The notes under the pieces were generated by a model. That model saw only the letters and a list, made by a program, of their open reading frames with translations, was not told the DNA's origin and did no database searches. Below are positions 1 to 10,943 of a DNA stretch of 64,000 nt, one piece after another. The DNA lies in assembly GCA_029216955.1 (NCBI GenBank), contig JANAVB010031417.1:17584867-17648866 (forward strand), read 5' to 3'. Source of the DNA: Iris pallida. Lineage: Eukaryota > Streptophyta > Magnoliopsida > Asparagales > Iridaceae. The translations under genes were made by a program, and so were the position numbers. Position 1 is the stretch's first letter; every line of letters starts with the position of its first letter.

Positions 1-597
1 TCATGCGGCTGAGATAACACGCACCTATGCGGCTCAGAATATCATGCGGCCAAGAAGTCGCGAGCCTTATACGGCTGGGGTTCCATGCTCATGCGGCTAG
101 GGTAACATGCGCCTATGCGGCTAACAAAACAAGTCTATGCGGCTCATGCGGCTGGGATTAAAACAGTCCCATGCGGCTCAGCGCTGCCAAAGCCATACGG
201 CTGAGAAAGATTACGGTCACATGCGGCCGGGTAGAACTCAACCCATGCGGCTGGGATTAGCAAGGCTCATGCGGCCAGAAAATATGCGGCAGAGCCATGC
301 GGCTCGAGGAACTTGAGTTCTATACGGCTGAACGAGAACGATTCCATGCGGCTGGGAGCGATAGATCATATGCGGCTGGGAAATGACTAGCTGCATGCGG
401 CTGAAATAGATACGGTATATGCGGTTGAGAAATTATGCGGCTAAGAAGAAGGGAAACTTCATGCGGCTACCCAATCCTGAGCTCATGGGGCTGAGAAATT
501 AAAGGGTCCCATGCGGCTAAGGAAATACTATACGGCCAGGAAATATCATACGGCCAAGGAAGACTTGCCGCATGAAAACTCATGCGGTCAAGCACTG
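1..597. repeat. Degenerate ATGCGGCT minisatellite inside LTR C
   Basis: The core ATGCGGCT (variants ATACGGCT, ATGCGGCC) recurs about every 18-35 bp with variable spacers. It is the same core as the regular 18-bp arrays in the LTRs of element B, but far more decayed, so C is an older or diverged relative. It lies downstream of the TATA-like box, hence in the presumed transcribed leader. Confidence 0.85.
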
Positions 598-1247
598 TTC
601 TTCTTCTCCACTTTCTGAGAAGAAGAACCATGGGAAGCCATTGCTTCCAAGCTCTCCAAATCCTTCATTCCAAGTCCAAATCTGGACTTCCATAGGTCAA
701 AATAGGGTAGAACGAAATTCTCTACGACATGGAACCATCAAAACTTGAAAAATAACAAAGCTAATAGATCAAAACCTAAGATATCCGAAAATGCATTAAA
801 CTTAGATCTACATGAAATGAGCCTTGGAAATTAAGAATGCTAAGTACTAAAGTATCTAAGAATCTTGAGAGGAAGATAATGGAACAACAAAAATAGAGAT
901 CCATCAAGAAGCAAGTTGGCACTTGCCTATGCGGCTAGGTAGGTGGGGGAGAGTTTATGAGGAAGAAGAAGAGTAATGGTGAAGTAATGAAGAGAGAGAA
1001 TGGGGATGGGGCTTTAAATGAAGGGGTGGTGGTAGGTGGAGGTTTGTTTCGGTTCATGATGAACCAACATAATCGAACCAATCCAAGCCGAACCCAAAGC
1101 AATGCTAAAGCAGAGAATAAAATGCAGAAAAATAATTAGCGTAAAATTTAAGAAATTTAAATACAGAACAATATATGATAAATATTAAATAAATACATTT
1201 AAGCAGTACATGTATAAAAATACGTATTTTGGGAACGGGAAGTGACA
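1..1247 (-). mobile_element. Partial LTR 'C' of a Ty3/gypsy-like retrotransposon
   Basis: On the minus strand this LTR begins TGTCACTTCCCGTTCCC at 1247 and runs off the left edge. The same start, TGTCACTCTCCGTTCCC, opens LTR E at 33,012, and the next ~400 bp match E in order: AT-rich U3, a 'gaaccgaa...cctaccacc' block, a TATA-like TTTAAAG (1011-1020), a C/T-rich leader, then a minisatellite. C interrupts the RNase H coding region of element A just after its TDHK motif. The adjacent tcttg (1248-1252) is one side of the expected 5-bp TSD; the other side is outside the window. Whether C is a solo LTR or part of a whole element cannot be seen here. Confidence 0.75.
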
Positions 1248-2837
1248 TCTTGTGGTCAGTAAAGATTTCCACTCGCTCTCCGTATAAGTAGTATTTCCAC
1301 AACTTGACTGCAAAGATCACCGCAGCTAACTCTAGGTCGTGGGTAGGATAGTTTCGCTCATGAGTCCGTAATTGCCTAGATGCATAAGTAATCACTTTCC
1401 CATGCTACTGTAGGACACATCCTAGCCTCTTTTTCGAAGCATCGCTGTATATGGTGAAACATCCAGATCCTGAAGGTAATGTCAGAACTGGAGCGGTCGT
1501 CAGCCTCCTCTTCAGCTCCTCAAAAGCTGCCTGGCAGTCCTCTGACCAGATATACTCTGCGTCCTTCCGTGTCAGTTTTGTCATGGGTTCAGCTATCCTA
1601 GCAAAGTCTTGGACGAACTTCCTATAATAGCCTGCTAAACCCAAGAAGCTTCTGATCTCTGAAACTGACGTCGGAGCCTTCCATGTCTCAACGGCAGTAA
1701 TCTTCCTGGGATCCACTGAAATCCCCTCTCCAGTGACTACATGACCGAGAAACTCCACTTGGCCTAAAAAGAACTCGTACTTCGACAATTTGACATACAA
1801 CCTCTCCTGCCTCAGAATCCCCAAAATTGTCCACAAGTGCTCTGCGTGCTCCTCCGGCTTCTTCGAGTATATCAGGATGTCGTCGATAAATACTACGACG
1901 AACTTATCCAGATACTGGTGAAATGTCTTATTCATTAAGTTCATAAAGACAGCTGGTGCATTTGTGAGACCAAATAGCATCACCAAAAACTCGTACTGCC
2001 CGTACTTTGTGTTGAACGCCGTCTTCTGGATGTGTGCAGCCCTAACTTTTACCTGGTGGTAACCGGATCTCAAATCTATCCTGGAAAATACCTTCGCCCC
2101 ACTCAACTGGTCAAACAAATCATCTATCCTGGGCAGAGGATATTTGTTCTTAATGGTGATGGTATTCAACGCCTGGTAGTCAATACACATCCGGAATGTA
2201 CCATCCTTCTTCGGTACAAAGAGTACTGGCGCTCTCCATGGAGAAGCACTAGATCAAATGAAACCCTTTTTCAAAAGGTCATCAATCTGCTCCTTCATCT
2301 CTACGGCCTCCTTGGGGTTCACTCTATAGCAAGCCCGAGATACTGGTGATGAATTCGGTACTAAATCTATAGTGAACTCCACATCTCTGTCAGACGGAAG
2401 TCCTGGAAGATCCTCTGGGAATACATCCATAAACTCCCTAATGATAGGGTGTGGCGGTGCTAACTCCCCAACTGCCGCACAACAGTTCGGCTCTAAGCTG
2501 ATCTTCGGCCCTGTCCTCCTGACACTGAATGGTGCCGTACCTGGGGGACTGAACAGAATACTACCCTCATGACAGTCTACAGCTGCGTGAGCATAGCTAA
2601 GCCAGTCCATCCCTAATATGATATCATATCCGAGGAGTGGCATCACAAAGAATCGTCCCCTAAACCCTCTCCCAGCTATAGTAATAGAGCATCTATAGAT
2701 AGCCCTAATGGGCACTGGTCCGCCTCCCGTCATTACTCTACTCATCTCCTCGGTAGGTGTAGCTACTAAGTGGTGTTTATACAAAAACTCTAATGACAGA
2801 AAGCTATGCGATGTACCGGAATCAAACAAGCATAGAG
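1248..2837 (-). pseudogene. Element A pol fragment: protease, reverse transcriptase, start of RNase H
   Basis: This is the downstream part of the outer Ty3/gypsy element A. The aspartic protease shows FDSGTSHSF followed by the LGMDWL strand. The RT shows [22 protein letters not shown], the catalytic FIDDIL, and [13 protein letters not shown]. RNase H reaches [20 protein letters not shown] and FTDHK, where LTR C begins. Two in-frame stops break it: TGA near 2254 after the KKGFI motif (CGA to TGA) and TAG near 1405 after GCVLQ (CAG to TAG). The conserved VMPFG motif reads VMLFG. The integrase is not in the window. The protease frame begins inside the TSD of element B and is continuous with A's gag at 14,080, so A once had one gag-pol frame. 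Confidence 0.9.
2833..2837. repeat. Target-site duplication of element B (TAGAG), left copy
   Basis: TAGAG lies directly next to the LTR terminus TGTAATGC at 2838. The identical TAGAG at 14,080-14,084 follows the other terminus (...GGCATTACA). Matching 5-bp duplications show that B is one complete insertion. Confidence 0.93.
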
Positions 2838-5800
2838 TGTAATGCACCAGAACCAGAATACTGAAGAGCGGGGGCGCACATAGCCAGCTACGTATATTGA
2901 AGTGCAACCCACCTCGCTATACGGTCACGGCTGTCTAGATACATGAGAGTTTAACTACAAGCCAACAGTCGTCTATGGTCGTGAACAAGCCTATTGTCTC
3001 AGTATCAAGCAAGCAATAATAGTTACAAGATGTCAGAGCACCAAATATATAATAGCAAGGCGTCCCATACATTACATATTGGATGATCATGAAGCTAGTC
3101 GTACAAAATGTCAAAACTAGCAAGAGTTCAGTCATATATCAACCCTAGGATCTGTCAATCATGTTACAGCCTATAGGCAGACAGTAAGTAAAGGTGCAAT
3201 ACGAGCTAACACGTGCTCGCCGGCTAAACGCCTCAAAAGAATAATTTTAACAATAAAGTGGGAGGACAAAAAGAAACTCACTCGTTTCCAGGGTTAAGTC
3301 TGGTGGTCACCATCTGGCTAGAAGACGGGTGGATCCTCTGGTGCTGCTCCGATATCTGGACACACAAAACCAGCTGGGTCAGACCCCAGAAAGAGCAAGT
3401 GCCACAAAGGAGGCTTCACTTAGGAACTAAAACCAGCAGATCACAATAGAATATTAAAGATAATAAATAAAGAACTGATAATAATAGAGATAACAACAGT
3501 AAATTGAGTACGAGGAAACCATTCAAGTAGCCAGGCCACAACCCTTAAACCAAACAAGGACCGGGGTTGCAGCCCTTCACCTGAATGGAAACCCGTCTCA
3601 AATACTATTGGTACAGTGAAGACAATAAACGAAGAGAGGACACAGAACTGCGCCGGGAGCCAGGTTACAACCCTTAAACCAAACCAGGACCGGGGTTGTA
3701 ACCCTTAGCCTGAACAGAACTGGACCCCTGATCTTTATTGCTAAGGCCAGTATAAATAATCATGGTATTAAGGTAAGGTAAAACATGACGAACATGGCAT
3801 GGGGTTGCAATAAGACAATAAACGAAGAGAGGACACAGAACTGCTCCGGGAGCTAGGTTACAACCCTTAAACCAAATAGGGATCGGGGTTGTAACCCTTC
3901 GCCTGAACAGAACTGGACCTCCGATCATTATTGTTAAGGCAAGCATCAATAATCATGTCATGTCAAAATCTTGCACAGGATAAGACTAAGCTGGAATAAA
4001 CTCCATCCAATCAATCATGGCCAATCAAGAGTATGGCTTGATACTTTTAACTAACTAGGGTTATCACAGGCCTAGTTACTAGCAAGATGCAATGAGATTA
4101 TCCCAATAGCCACAAGCCCTGCAGACCATCCGGTTATCCAGGTCGAATGTTCGTTTATGAAGAATGCAACACGTGACTGTGTGCTGGGAATGTGCCCTAC
4201 TCGTCGGTAGGCTACAAGTCCGCTTAATGCACCTAGATAACGGGATTGCCTGTAGCTGGAAATCTCTTCATGGCTACTGAATTATTCTAGTTTATTAGCC
4301 TTAGTCAATTACTGTAGGTATCCCTGACCGTGGTACTCAGGGACCCCTATCCTAGACATGATGTAAGACAGTACTGGTTTATTTATGCAAACGCAATCGC
4401 CTACGGTTTCCAGGTCATTCATACTTGTCATGTCAGGCTAGCTGTCGTAACAGCATGTCATGATATATCATGTCAGTTTGCTTGTCGAGGGTGTGCCACG
4501 GCAGGCCACGATCTTGTTCAGGAAATATGCCAAAATTTACATGACATAAACATAATGTGACATTTCAGTTTAATAATACTAATATTAATAATAATAAATA
4601 ATAATAAAGAGGACAAGACTTGAGGAGGGAGTCATGCGGCAGAAAGCATGGGCGCTTATGCGGCTGGGAATCAAGAGAAATTCATACGGCTACGGAACTT
4701 CATGCGGCCACGGAAATTCATGCGGCTACGGAACTTCATGCGGCCACGGAAATTCATGCGACTACGAAAGTTCATGCGGCTACGAAAGTTCATGCGGCCA
4801 CGAAAGTTCATGCGGCTACGAAACTTCATGCGGCCACGAAAATTCATGCGGCTACGGAACTTCATGCGGCACGGAAGTTCATGCGGCTACGGAAGTTCAT
4901 GCGGACACGAAAGTTCATGCGGCTACGAAACTTCATGCGGCCACGAAAGTTCATGCGGTTACGGAACTTCATGCAGCCACGGAAGTTCATGCGGCTACGG
5001 AACTTCATGCGACAACAAAAATTCATGCAGCTACGGAACTTCATGCGGCCACGAAACTTTATACGGCCACGGAAGTTCATGCGGCTACGAAACTTCATGC
5101 GGCCACAAAAATTCATGCGGCTACGAAACTTCATGCGGCCACGGAAATTCATGCGGCCACGGAAGTTCATGCGGCTACGGAAGTTCATGCGGTCACGGAA
5201 GTTCATGCGGCTACGGAACTTCATGCGGCCACGAAAATTTATGCGGCTGCGGAAGTTCATACGGCTACGAAACTTCATGCGGCCACGGAAATTCATACGG
5301 CTATGGAAGTTCATGCGGCTACGGAATTGTTCTTCTTCTCCATTATTCCGAGAAGAAGAACCATGCAAGCCATGGCTTCCAAGCTTCATAAAACCTTCAT
5401 CTAGAGTCCAAATCCGAACTTCTATAGGTCAAAATGGGGCAGAATAAAATTCTCTACAACTTGGAACCATCAAAACTTAGAAATAACAATGTTAAGTAGA
5501 TCAAAACCTAAAAAATCTAAAAATACTATAAACTTAGATCTACACAAATTGAGCCATGGAAATTAGAAATGCTATGTACTAAAGTGTGTTAGAATCTCGA
5601 TAGGAAGAGAATAGAATAATAAAAATGAAGTTCCTCCATGAAGTAAACTACACTTGCCTAAGCTCTCTCTCTCTCTTTCTCTCTTGGTGGTTGAAGAAGT
5701 AATGGTGGAGAAGAAGTAGTAAATGAAGAGAGAGAATGAAGGAATGGGTTAATAAAGGATGATGGTGGTGGTAGGTAAGGGTTCTCCCCTTGGTTCATGA

Positions 5801-5948
5801 TGAACCAAGGCAACCCAAGCCTAGCCGAACCAACCCAAAATAGACCAAGCCATGTAATGCCAAGATAAGTCAAGCAAAGAATCATGCAATATAAGATAAA
5901 ATACGTACACGTATTTCGAAATACGTAATACGAACTATAGATATTATA
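2838..5948 (-). repeat. 3' LTR of element B
   Basis: It matches 10,944-14,079 along its length, including the C/T-rich leader, the 18-bp minisatellite and the U5 block with repeated 'aaccctta...ggttgtaaccc' motifs. On the minus strand it should begin TGTAATGCC, but here reads TATAATATC, with two G-to-A changes at the LTR edge. It ends with CATTACA at 2838, followed by CTCTA (the TSD read on this strand). Confidence 0.92.
4633..5327. repeat. 18-bp minisatellite (TTCATGCGGCTACGGAAG type) in 3' LTR of B
   Basis: About 38 units of 18 bp alternate largely between ...GCGGCTACG... and ...GCGGCCACG..., giving a 36-bp higher-order repeat. Because 18 is divisible by three and the units contain few stops, all three forward frames and the reverse stay open for more than 200 codons (MRLRKF, HAATEV, SCGYGS type peptides). 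These long frames are a by-product of the repeat, not evidence for a protein. Confidence 0.95.
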
Positions 5949-5962
5949 ACTCTACCCACCTT
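5949..5962 (-). other. Polypurine tract of element B
   Basis: On the minus strand the internal region ends AAGGTGGGTAGAGT directly before the 3' LTR. The TR-GAG array has AAGGTGGGTAGGAT at the same place. The PPT primes plus-strand DNA synthesis. Confidence 0.85.
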
Positions 5963-6106
5963 AAAAGAATTTCATCTTCGGAATTTAATTAAGACGCTAG
6001 AGGGATAAGAACAAGCTATACTATTCACAGGCAAGCTATACTAATCAAGTAATTATTCATGCAAGCAAGGAATCGAAGGCATGAGGCATAAGAAAGATAT
6101 TATACC

Positions 6107-6502
6107 TCACGAGTCAAACAGGTCGGGATATCGCGATCGGATATCATCCTCACGCTCCCATGTTGACTCACCCAAAGAATGATGACCCCAAGCAACTTGG
6201 ACTAACTTGATAGTCTTGTTCTTGAGTGTCTTCTCTCTTCGGTCCAATATGGACACGGGCCTCTCCTCATACGAAAGGTTGGTACCAACAACCAATTCCG
6301 AATGATCTAGGATGTGGCTTGGGTCTGGGATATACCATCGTAGTTGGGATACATGGAACACATTATGCACCTCACGTAGCGACGGCGGAAGAACGAGATG
6401 ATAGGATACATCTCCTACTCGCTCCAGAATATCGAACAGTCCTATATACCTAGGACTAAGCTTTTCCCGTATGCCGAAACGAATGACGCCACGGTTAGGC
6501 AA
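6107..6502 (-). pseudogene. Element B integrase C-terminal region with reduced chromodomain-like tail
   Basis: The frame carries PNRGVIRFGIREKLSPRYIG, VHNVFHVSQLRWYIPDP and WEREDDIRSRYPDLF, the usual end of plant chromovirus integrases, which helps target insertion to chromatin. It is out of frame with the preceding piece, with a frameshift near 6530. The frame closes with a stop at 6107, about 145 bp before the PPT. Confidence 0.88.
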
Positions 6503-6507
6503 AATCC

Positions 6508-6868
6508 TTAGGAATACATGGTCACCGACCGGAATTCAAGGGGTCGCCGATGAAAATTGGCCCAATAACGCTGGCAATCTTGGGCAATTCGAAGATGATC
6601 TCTGACTCTCCTGACCACTTCAACGGTCTGAGCAATCATTTTCGGACCGAGCATCTGTCTCTCTCCGATATCGTCCCATACTAGCGGGGATCGGTACTTC
6701 CTACCATTCAGTGCCTCGAACGGTGCCATCTGGATGCTGGCCTGGAAACTGTTGTTGTACGAGAACTCCACCAGGTGCAGGTGATCTTCCTACGAACCAT
6801 CGAAGTCGAGCGTACAAGATCTCAACATATCTTCGAGAGTCTGGATCGTGCGTTCTGACTGGCCATCT
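6508..6868 (-). pseudogene. Element B integrase, middle segment
   Basis: Right after the stop at 6871 the frame continues with TDGQSERTIQTLEDMLR, which holds the catalytic glutamate of the DDE triad. It then has a further in-frame TAG (a Trp codon in relatives), and EFSYNNSFQASIQMAPFEAL. It ends in RRPLEF before a frameshift. The two stops and the frameshift make the integrase non-functional. Confidence 0.85.
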
Positions 6869-6870
6869 GT

Positions 6871-7878
6871 CTATGGGTGATATGCTGAGCTGAACTGGAG
6901 GCGAGTCCCCAAACTCTCTTGCAGGCTACGCCAAAAGTGCGACGTACATCTAGAATCTCTGTCCGAGGTAATACTGACTGGTACACCGTACAATCTGACA
7001 ATTTGCCGGAGATACATCTCCGCTAGCTGAGCCGTCGACTGACCAACTCTGAACGGGAGAAAGTGAGTCACCTTCGTGAGCCTGTCTATGACAACCCAAA
7101 TAGCGTCTCTGCCAGCCGGAGATCTAGGCAATCCAGTCACAAAATCTATGGTTATATGCCCCCACTTCCATTCTGGAATTGGCAAGGGCTGAAGTAGTCT
7201 AGCTGGCCTCGGATGTTCAGCTTTAACTTGTTGGCAAACCAAATATTGAAAGGCAAATCGGGCTATCTCCCTCTTCATGCCATTCCACCAAAAGTGCTGA
7301 CGAATATCTCGGTACATCTTCGTACCGCTGGGATGAATGGAATACTGCGAACTGTGAGCCTCTGCCATGATCTCCTGTCTGATATCTCCACTGGGTACAC
7401 AAAGATGTTTTCCATGTCGAAGTGTACTGTCTTCATGGATACATAACTCTGGTCTTCGTCCTGCCTCACACTCTGCTCTGAGTCGCTGAAGCTTGGAATC
7501 TGCTGACTGCGCCATCCGGATCCTCTCGACTATAGTGGACTGAACTTGCATGCTGGCCATCAATGTCGCACTGGAAGAGAGGACAACTTCTATATCCATC
7601 TTCTGAAGATCGGCTAACAGCTCTGGTTGCGCTGTTAAGAAATAAACTCCGGCTCTCCTGCTCAATGCATCTGCAACAACGTTGGCCTTTCCAGGATGAT
7701 ACTGCAGGTTGACATCATAATCCACAAGTAGCTCCAGCCACCTCCTCGGACGCATATTAAGATCTTTCTGGGTGAAAACATACTTCAGGCTCTTATGGTC
7801 GGTAAAAATCTCCATCCTATCTCCATATAGGTAGTGCCTCCACAACTTAAGTGCAAACACTACTGCTGCCAGCTCCAA
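6871..7878 (-). pseudogene. Element B RNase H and integrase N-terminal/core segment
   Basis: RNase H shows [27 protein letters not shown] and VADALSRR. The integrase zinc-binding region shows [17 protein letters not shown], but the first cysteine of the CxxC pair is replaced (QYLVCQQVK). The core shows the first Asp ([11 protein letters not shown]) and the second Asp ([15 protein letters not shown]). The frame stops at TAG after SAYHP, where relatives have a Gln codon. An in-frame TGA and a TAA lie between this piece and the RT. Confidence 0.9.
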
Positions 7879-7971
7879 GTCATGGGTTGGGTAATTCCTC
7901 TCATGATTACGAAGTTGTTATGACGCATAAGCTATTACCTTCCCATGCTGTATCAAAACACATTCCAAACC

Positions 7972-9027
7972 TCAGCCTGAAGAATCACAATACACTGAGA
8001 ATCCTCCGGTTCCATCTGGAAGCGTGAGAATAGGAGCCGTCATCAAGCCTCGCTTCAACTTCTCAAAAGAATCCTGACATTCTACTGTCCAAGCAAACTG
8101 CACATCCTTGCGGGTCAACTGGGTCAATGGCGCTGAAATCCGAGCAAAGTCTGAAATAAATCGCCGGTAGTAGCCGGCCAAGTCAAGAAAACTGCGAATT
8201 TCTGCCACTGTGCTAGGTACCGGCCACGTTTCAATGGTCACGATCTTCTGGAGATCCACTTCTACTCCTCCTCTGGTGATGATATGGCCCAAGTACGAAA
8301 TGCGATCGAGCCAGAACTCGTATTTACTAAACTTGGCATACAACTGGTGCTCTCTGAGAATCTGGAGGACAACTCGGAGATGCTGCTCATGCTCCGCTTC
8401 ACTCTTGCTGTAGACCAGGATGTCGTCTAGGAACACAATCATGAACTGATCCAAATAAGGCATGAAGATGCGATTCATGAGGTCCATGAATGCAGCCGAC
8501 GCATTGGTTGTTCCAAATGGCATCACAAGGAACTCCCAATACCCATACCTAGATATGAAAGCAGTCTTCGGGATGTCCTGCTCTCTGACTCTGATCTGAT
8601 GGTATCCTGACCGCAAGTCGATCTTCGAGAATACTGCTGCCCCCTTAAGTTGATCAAACAAGTCATCTATCCTCGGGAGAGGATATCTGTTCTTGATTGT
8701 CACTGAGTTCAAGGTACGATAATCTACACATAATCCGGACGTACCATCCTTCTTTTTCACAAGAAGCATCGGGGCTTCCCAAGGCGATCCACTAGCACGA
8801 ATGAATCCCTTGGTTCTGAGTTCTTCAATCATCTTGTACAATATCTCTAGCTCTGACGACGCCATCATGTAGACTCTCTCTGACACTGGAGCTGTCTCGG
8901 AAATCAAGTCGATAGTAAACTCAATCTCTCGCTCTGGCGGCATCCCTGGAAGCTCTTCTGGGAAAACATCTGAAAACTCTTCAACTATCCGGGGTAACTG
9001 CATTGCTGCTACTGCCATCCGCAACAC
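7972..9027 (-). pseudogene. Element B reverse transcriptase
   Basis: The motifs occur in order: [85 protein letters not shown], the catalytic [23 protein letters not shown] and AGYYRRFI. The palm and thumb are complete in one ~350-codon open stretch. It closes at a TGA just after VYCDSSG, where relatives read on into RNase H. Upstream the frame is continuous with the protease except for a TAG near 9127. Confidence 0.93.
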
Positions 9028-9126
9028 AGGAGGAGAAGGTTCAACTTTGCCTCGGAAGAAGGAAAACTCCGGCTCGCCTGGAATGCTAAAAATAACCCTG
9101 CCAATGTGGCAGTCTATCTTAGCATA

Positions 9127-9459
9127 CTAGTCCCTCAACCAATCCATCCCTAAGACCACATCATAATCGGCCATCGGGAACTCTATCAATCTAGCGGGAA
9201 ACTCTCTACCGCTAACTACGATCCGACACGAGAAAAACACCCTATCTACTCCCACAAGTCCATTACCAGTAAGTATATTGAGCCTCACTGATAATGACTC
9301 GAGCTCCAATCCTATCCGTGTCGCAAATCGTGCAGACATAAATGAATGCAAGGCACCAGAATCAAATAATACTGAAGCTGGAACGGTATTGACGAGAATA
9401 GTACCTGCCACTACCTCACCTGGTGCTATTCCTTCTTCTCCCATAGTCAAAGCCAGCAC
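9127..9459 (-). pseudogene. Element B aspartic protease (retropepsin)
   Basis: The catalytic FDSGALHSF motif and the DYDVVLGMDWL strand are both present. The frame overlaps the end of the gag frame in a different phase, so gag and protease are separated by a frameshift near 9470. The stop after MDWLRD is in frame with the following RT. Confidence 0.9.
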
Positions 9460-10646
9460 TTGACCATGTCCTCTGGGTGCGGGTCCCCTCTACTGAAAAT
9501 TCCTCTGCCTGCTTTAGATAAGGGCTTGGGCTTGGGCATACTGCTGCGGTCTCTACTGCTGGAATGCTTGGGCCTGCGTCGGTAATGGCCTCGGGAACGG
9601 GTACTGCAGCTGCTGCTGGACTGTGCTGGTCCTCTAACTGAAGGACTAGAGAAGGCCGATGAACTCCCCCTGTTCGGGAAATTTTCAATCCTGTGGTCCG
9701 GGGCGCCACAAACCAAGCACAAACCCTGTGCTCTGCGACACTCTGATACCACATGCCCTGGCTTCCCGCAGAGTGAACATCCCACTGTGGAAGACTGCTT
9801 CTGCTTCTGCTGCTGAGGGTACATCGGGATGGAATGCTGAACCGACGTCACTGAGGCCGCCTGCCTCGGAGCTCCAATGGTCAAAGCCCTGGCTGCCAGG
9901 GCTGGTGCGGATGACTGATTCATCTGGCTATGGGATCGCTTCCGACCTCCGTTCCTATCGACGATCCTCTGGGAGGTATATTCATACCTCCGGGCTGCCC
10001 TCAGTACTGCATCAAAGGTCTGATGCTCAAACTGCTCCACCGCCAACAAAATCTCTAGGTGGAGCCCCTGCTGGAACCGCTGGGCTCTATCGAACTCGGT
10101 CGCCACCAAGGTGGGAGCAAACCGACAAAGCCTGGAGAACTCGGCCGTATATCCATCGACCGTCCTGCCCATCTACTTCAGATTGGTGAACCTCGTCTGT
10201 AGATCATACCGAGCTACAGCATCAAAATACTTGGTCTGGAATCTCTTCCTGAATACTGCCCAGGCAATAGGGGCCACTAATCCAACGGCCTGCGCCACCC
10301 ATAAGCTGCGGGCAAGATCCAATAGTTGTAGGTGCACCACGGCCACCTTCTCGTTCTCTAGAGTCCTGACTGCTTCTAGAATCACCTCTGTGTCCTGAAG
10401 CCATGCATCTGCAGCGATCGCATCTTCACTACCGTCGAAGAAAGGAGGGTTCAAGCGCTTGAAGCTGTTGGCCGCGCTGTTACCCTGATGACCTCCTCTG
10501 GTCAAAGCGTCTGCCACCGCCTGGTGCAAGGCATCTCCTCGACGATCCTGAGAGGCTAATAGTGACCTGATGAGACCCACCAAAGTGCCATCATCAGGCT
10601 CTACAGGCTGGACGGGCTGAACTGGTGGCTCTCCTCCAGTAGGCAT
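9447..10646 (-). pseudogene. Element B gag with two CCHC zinc knuckles
   Basis: The capsid-like part runs from a Met at 10,646 through FDGSEDAIAADAWL and VFRKRFQTKYF. It is broken by TAG near 10,173 (LK*MGRTVDGY; CAG to TAG in the same frame) and resumes with YTAEFSRLCRFAPTLV. Two knuckles follow: CSLCGKPGHVVSEC (intact) and CLVCGAPDHRIENF (last Cys lost to Phe). The linker CRRAQGLCLVC matches the knuckle linkers of element A and the TR-GAG array. Confidence 0.9.
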
Positions 10647-10916
10647 GACTCTGGAGGCTACTCCTGAATGTTGGGCTTGATCTCCAGGTTGCTGCTGGCC
10701 TGCGGGAGGTGCTCCGTCTTGCTGATCGGCAGGTACAGGAATAATGCCGCTGAAGAAGACGACATAGGGAACAATAAGGAAGGACCAGGACAGATCAACG
10801 ATACAAGCATGTGATCAGGTCAAGATTACAGGGATTCAGAAGATATGAGCAGAGATCAAGGGCGAGTACTGATTGAGACATCTATTCGGTAAACCCTCAC
10901 ATATCTTGATTTACAA

Positions 10917-10934
10917 GACCTGCATGGGCCACCA
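10917..10934 (-). other. Primer binding site of element B (TGGTGGCCCATGCAGGTC)
   Basis: On the minus strand it lies 9 bp downstream of the 5' LTR end. Its complement GACCTGCATGGGCCACCA has tRNA 3'-end layout: a T-stem strand, the 7-nt acceptor strand AUGGGCC, discriminator A, and CCA. From memory this matches plant tRNA-Ile (AAU) rather than the initiator Met usual for plant gypsy elements. The same 18-mer occurs in element A and in the array. Confidence 0.8.
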
Positions 10935-10943
10935 CTTAAACCA

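Noticed and set aside
1..597. Possible CRISPR-like array (short repeats with variable spacers)
   Set aside because: The repeats are only ~8 bp, degenerate, and irregularly spaced, and the context is a plant LTR. It is a decayed minisatellite.
4620..5447. Long repetitive open frames (MRLRKF..., HAATEV..., SCGYGS...) here and at 12,748-13,580
   Set aside because: They exist in several frames and on both strands because the 18-bp minisatellite unit is a multiple of three. The frame boundaries coincide with the array, so there is no evidence for a protein.
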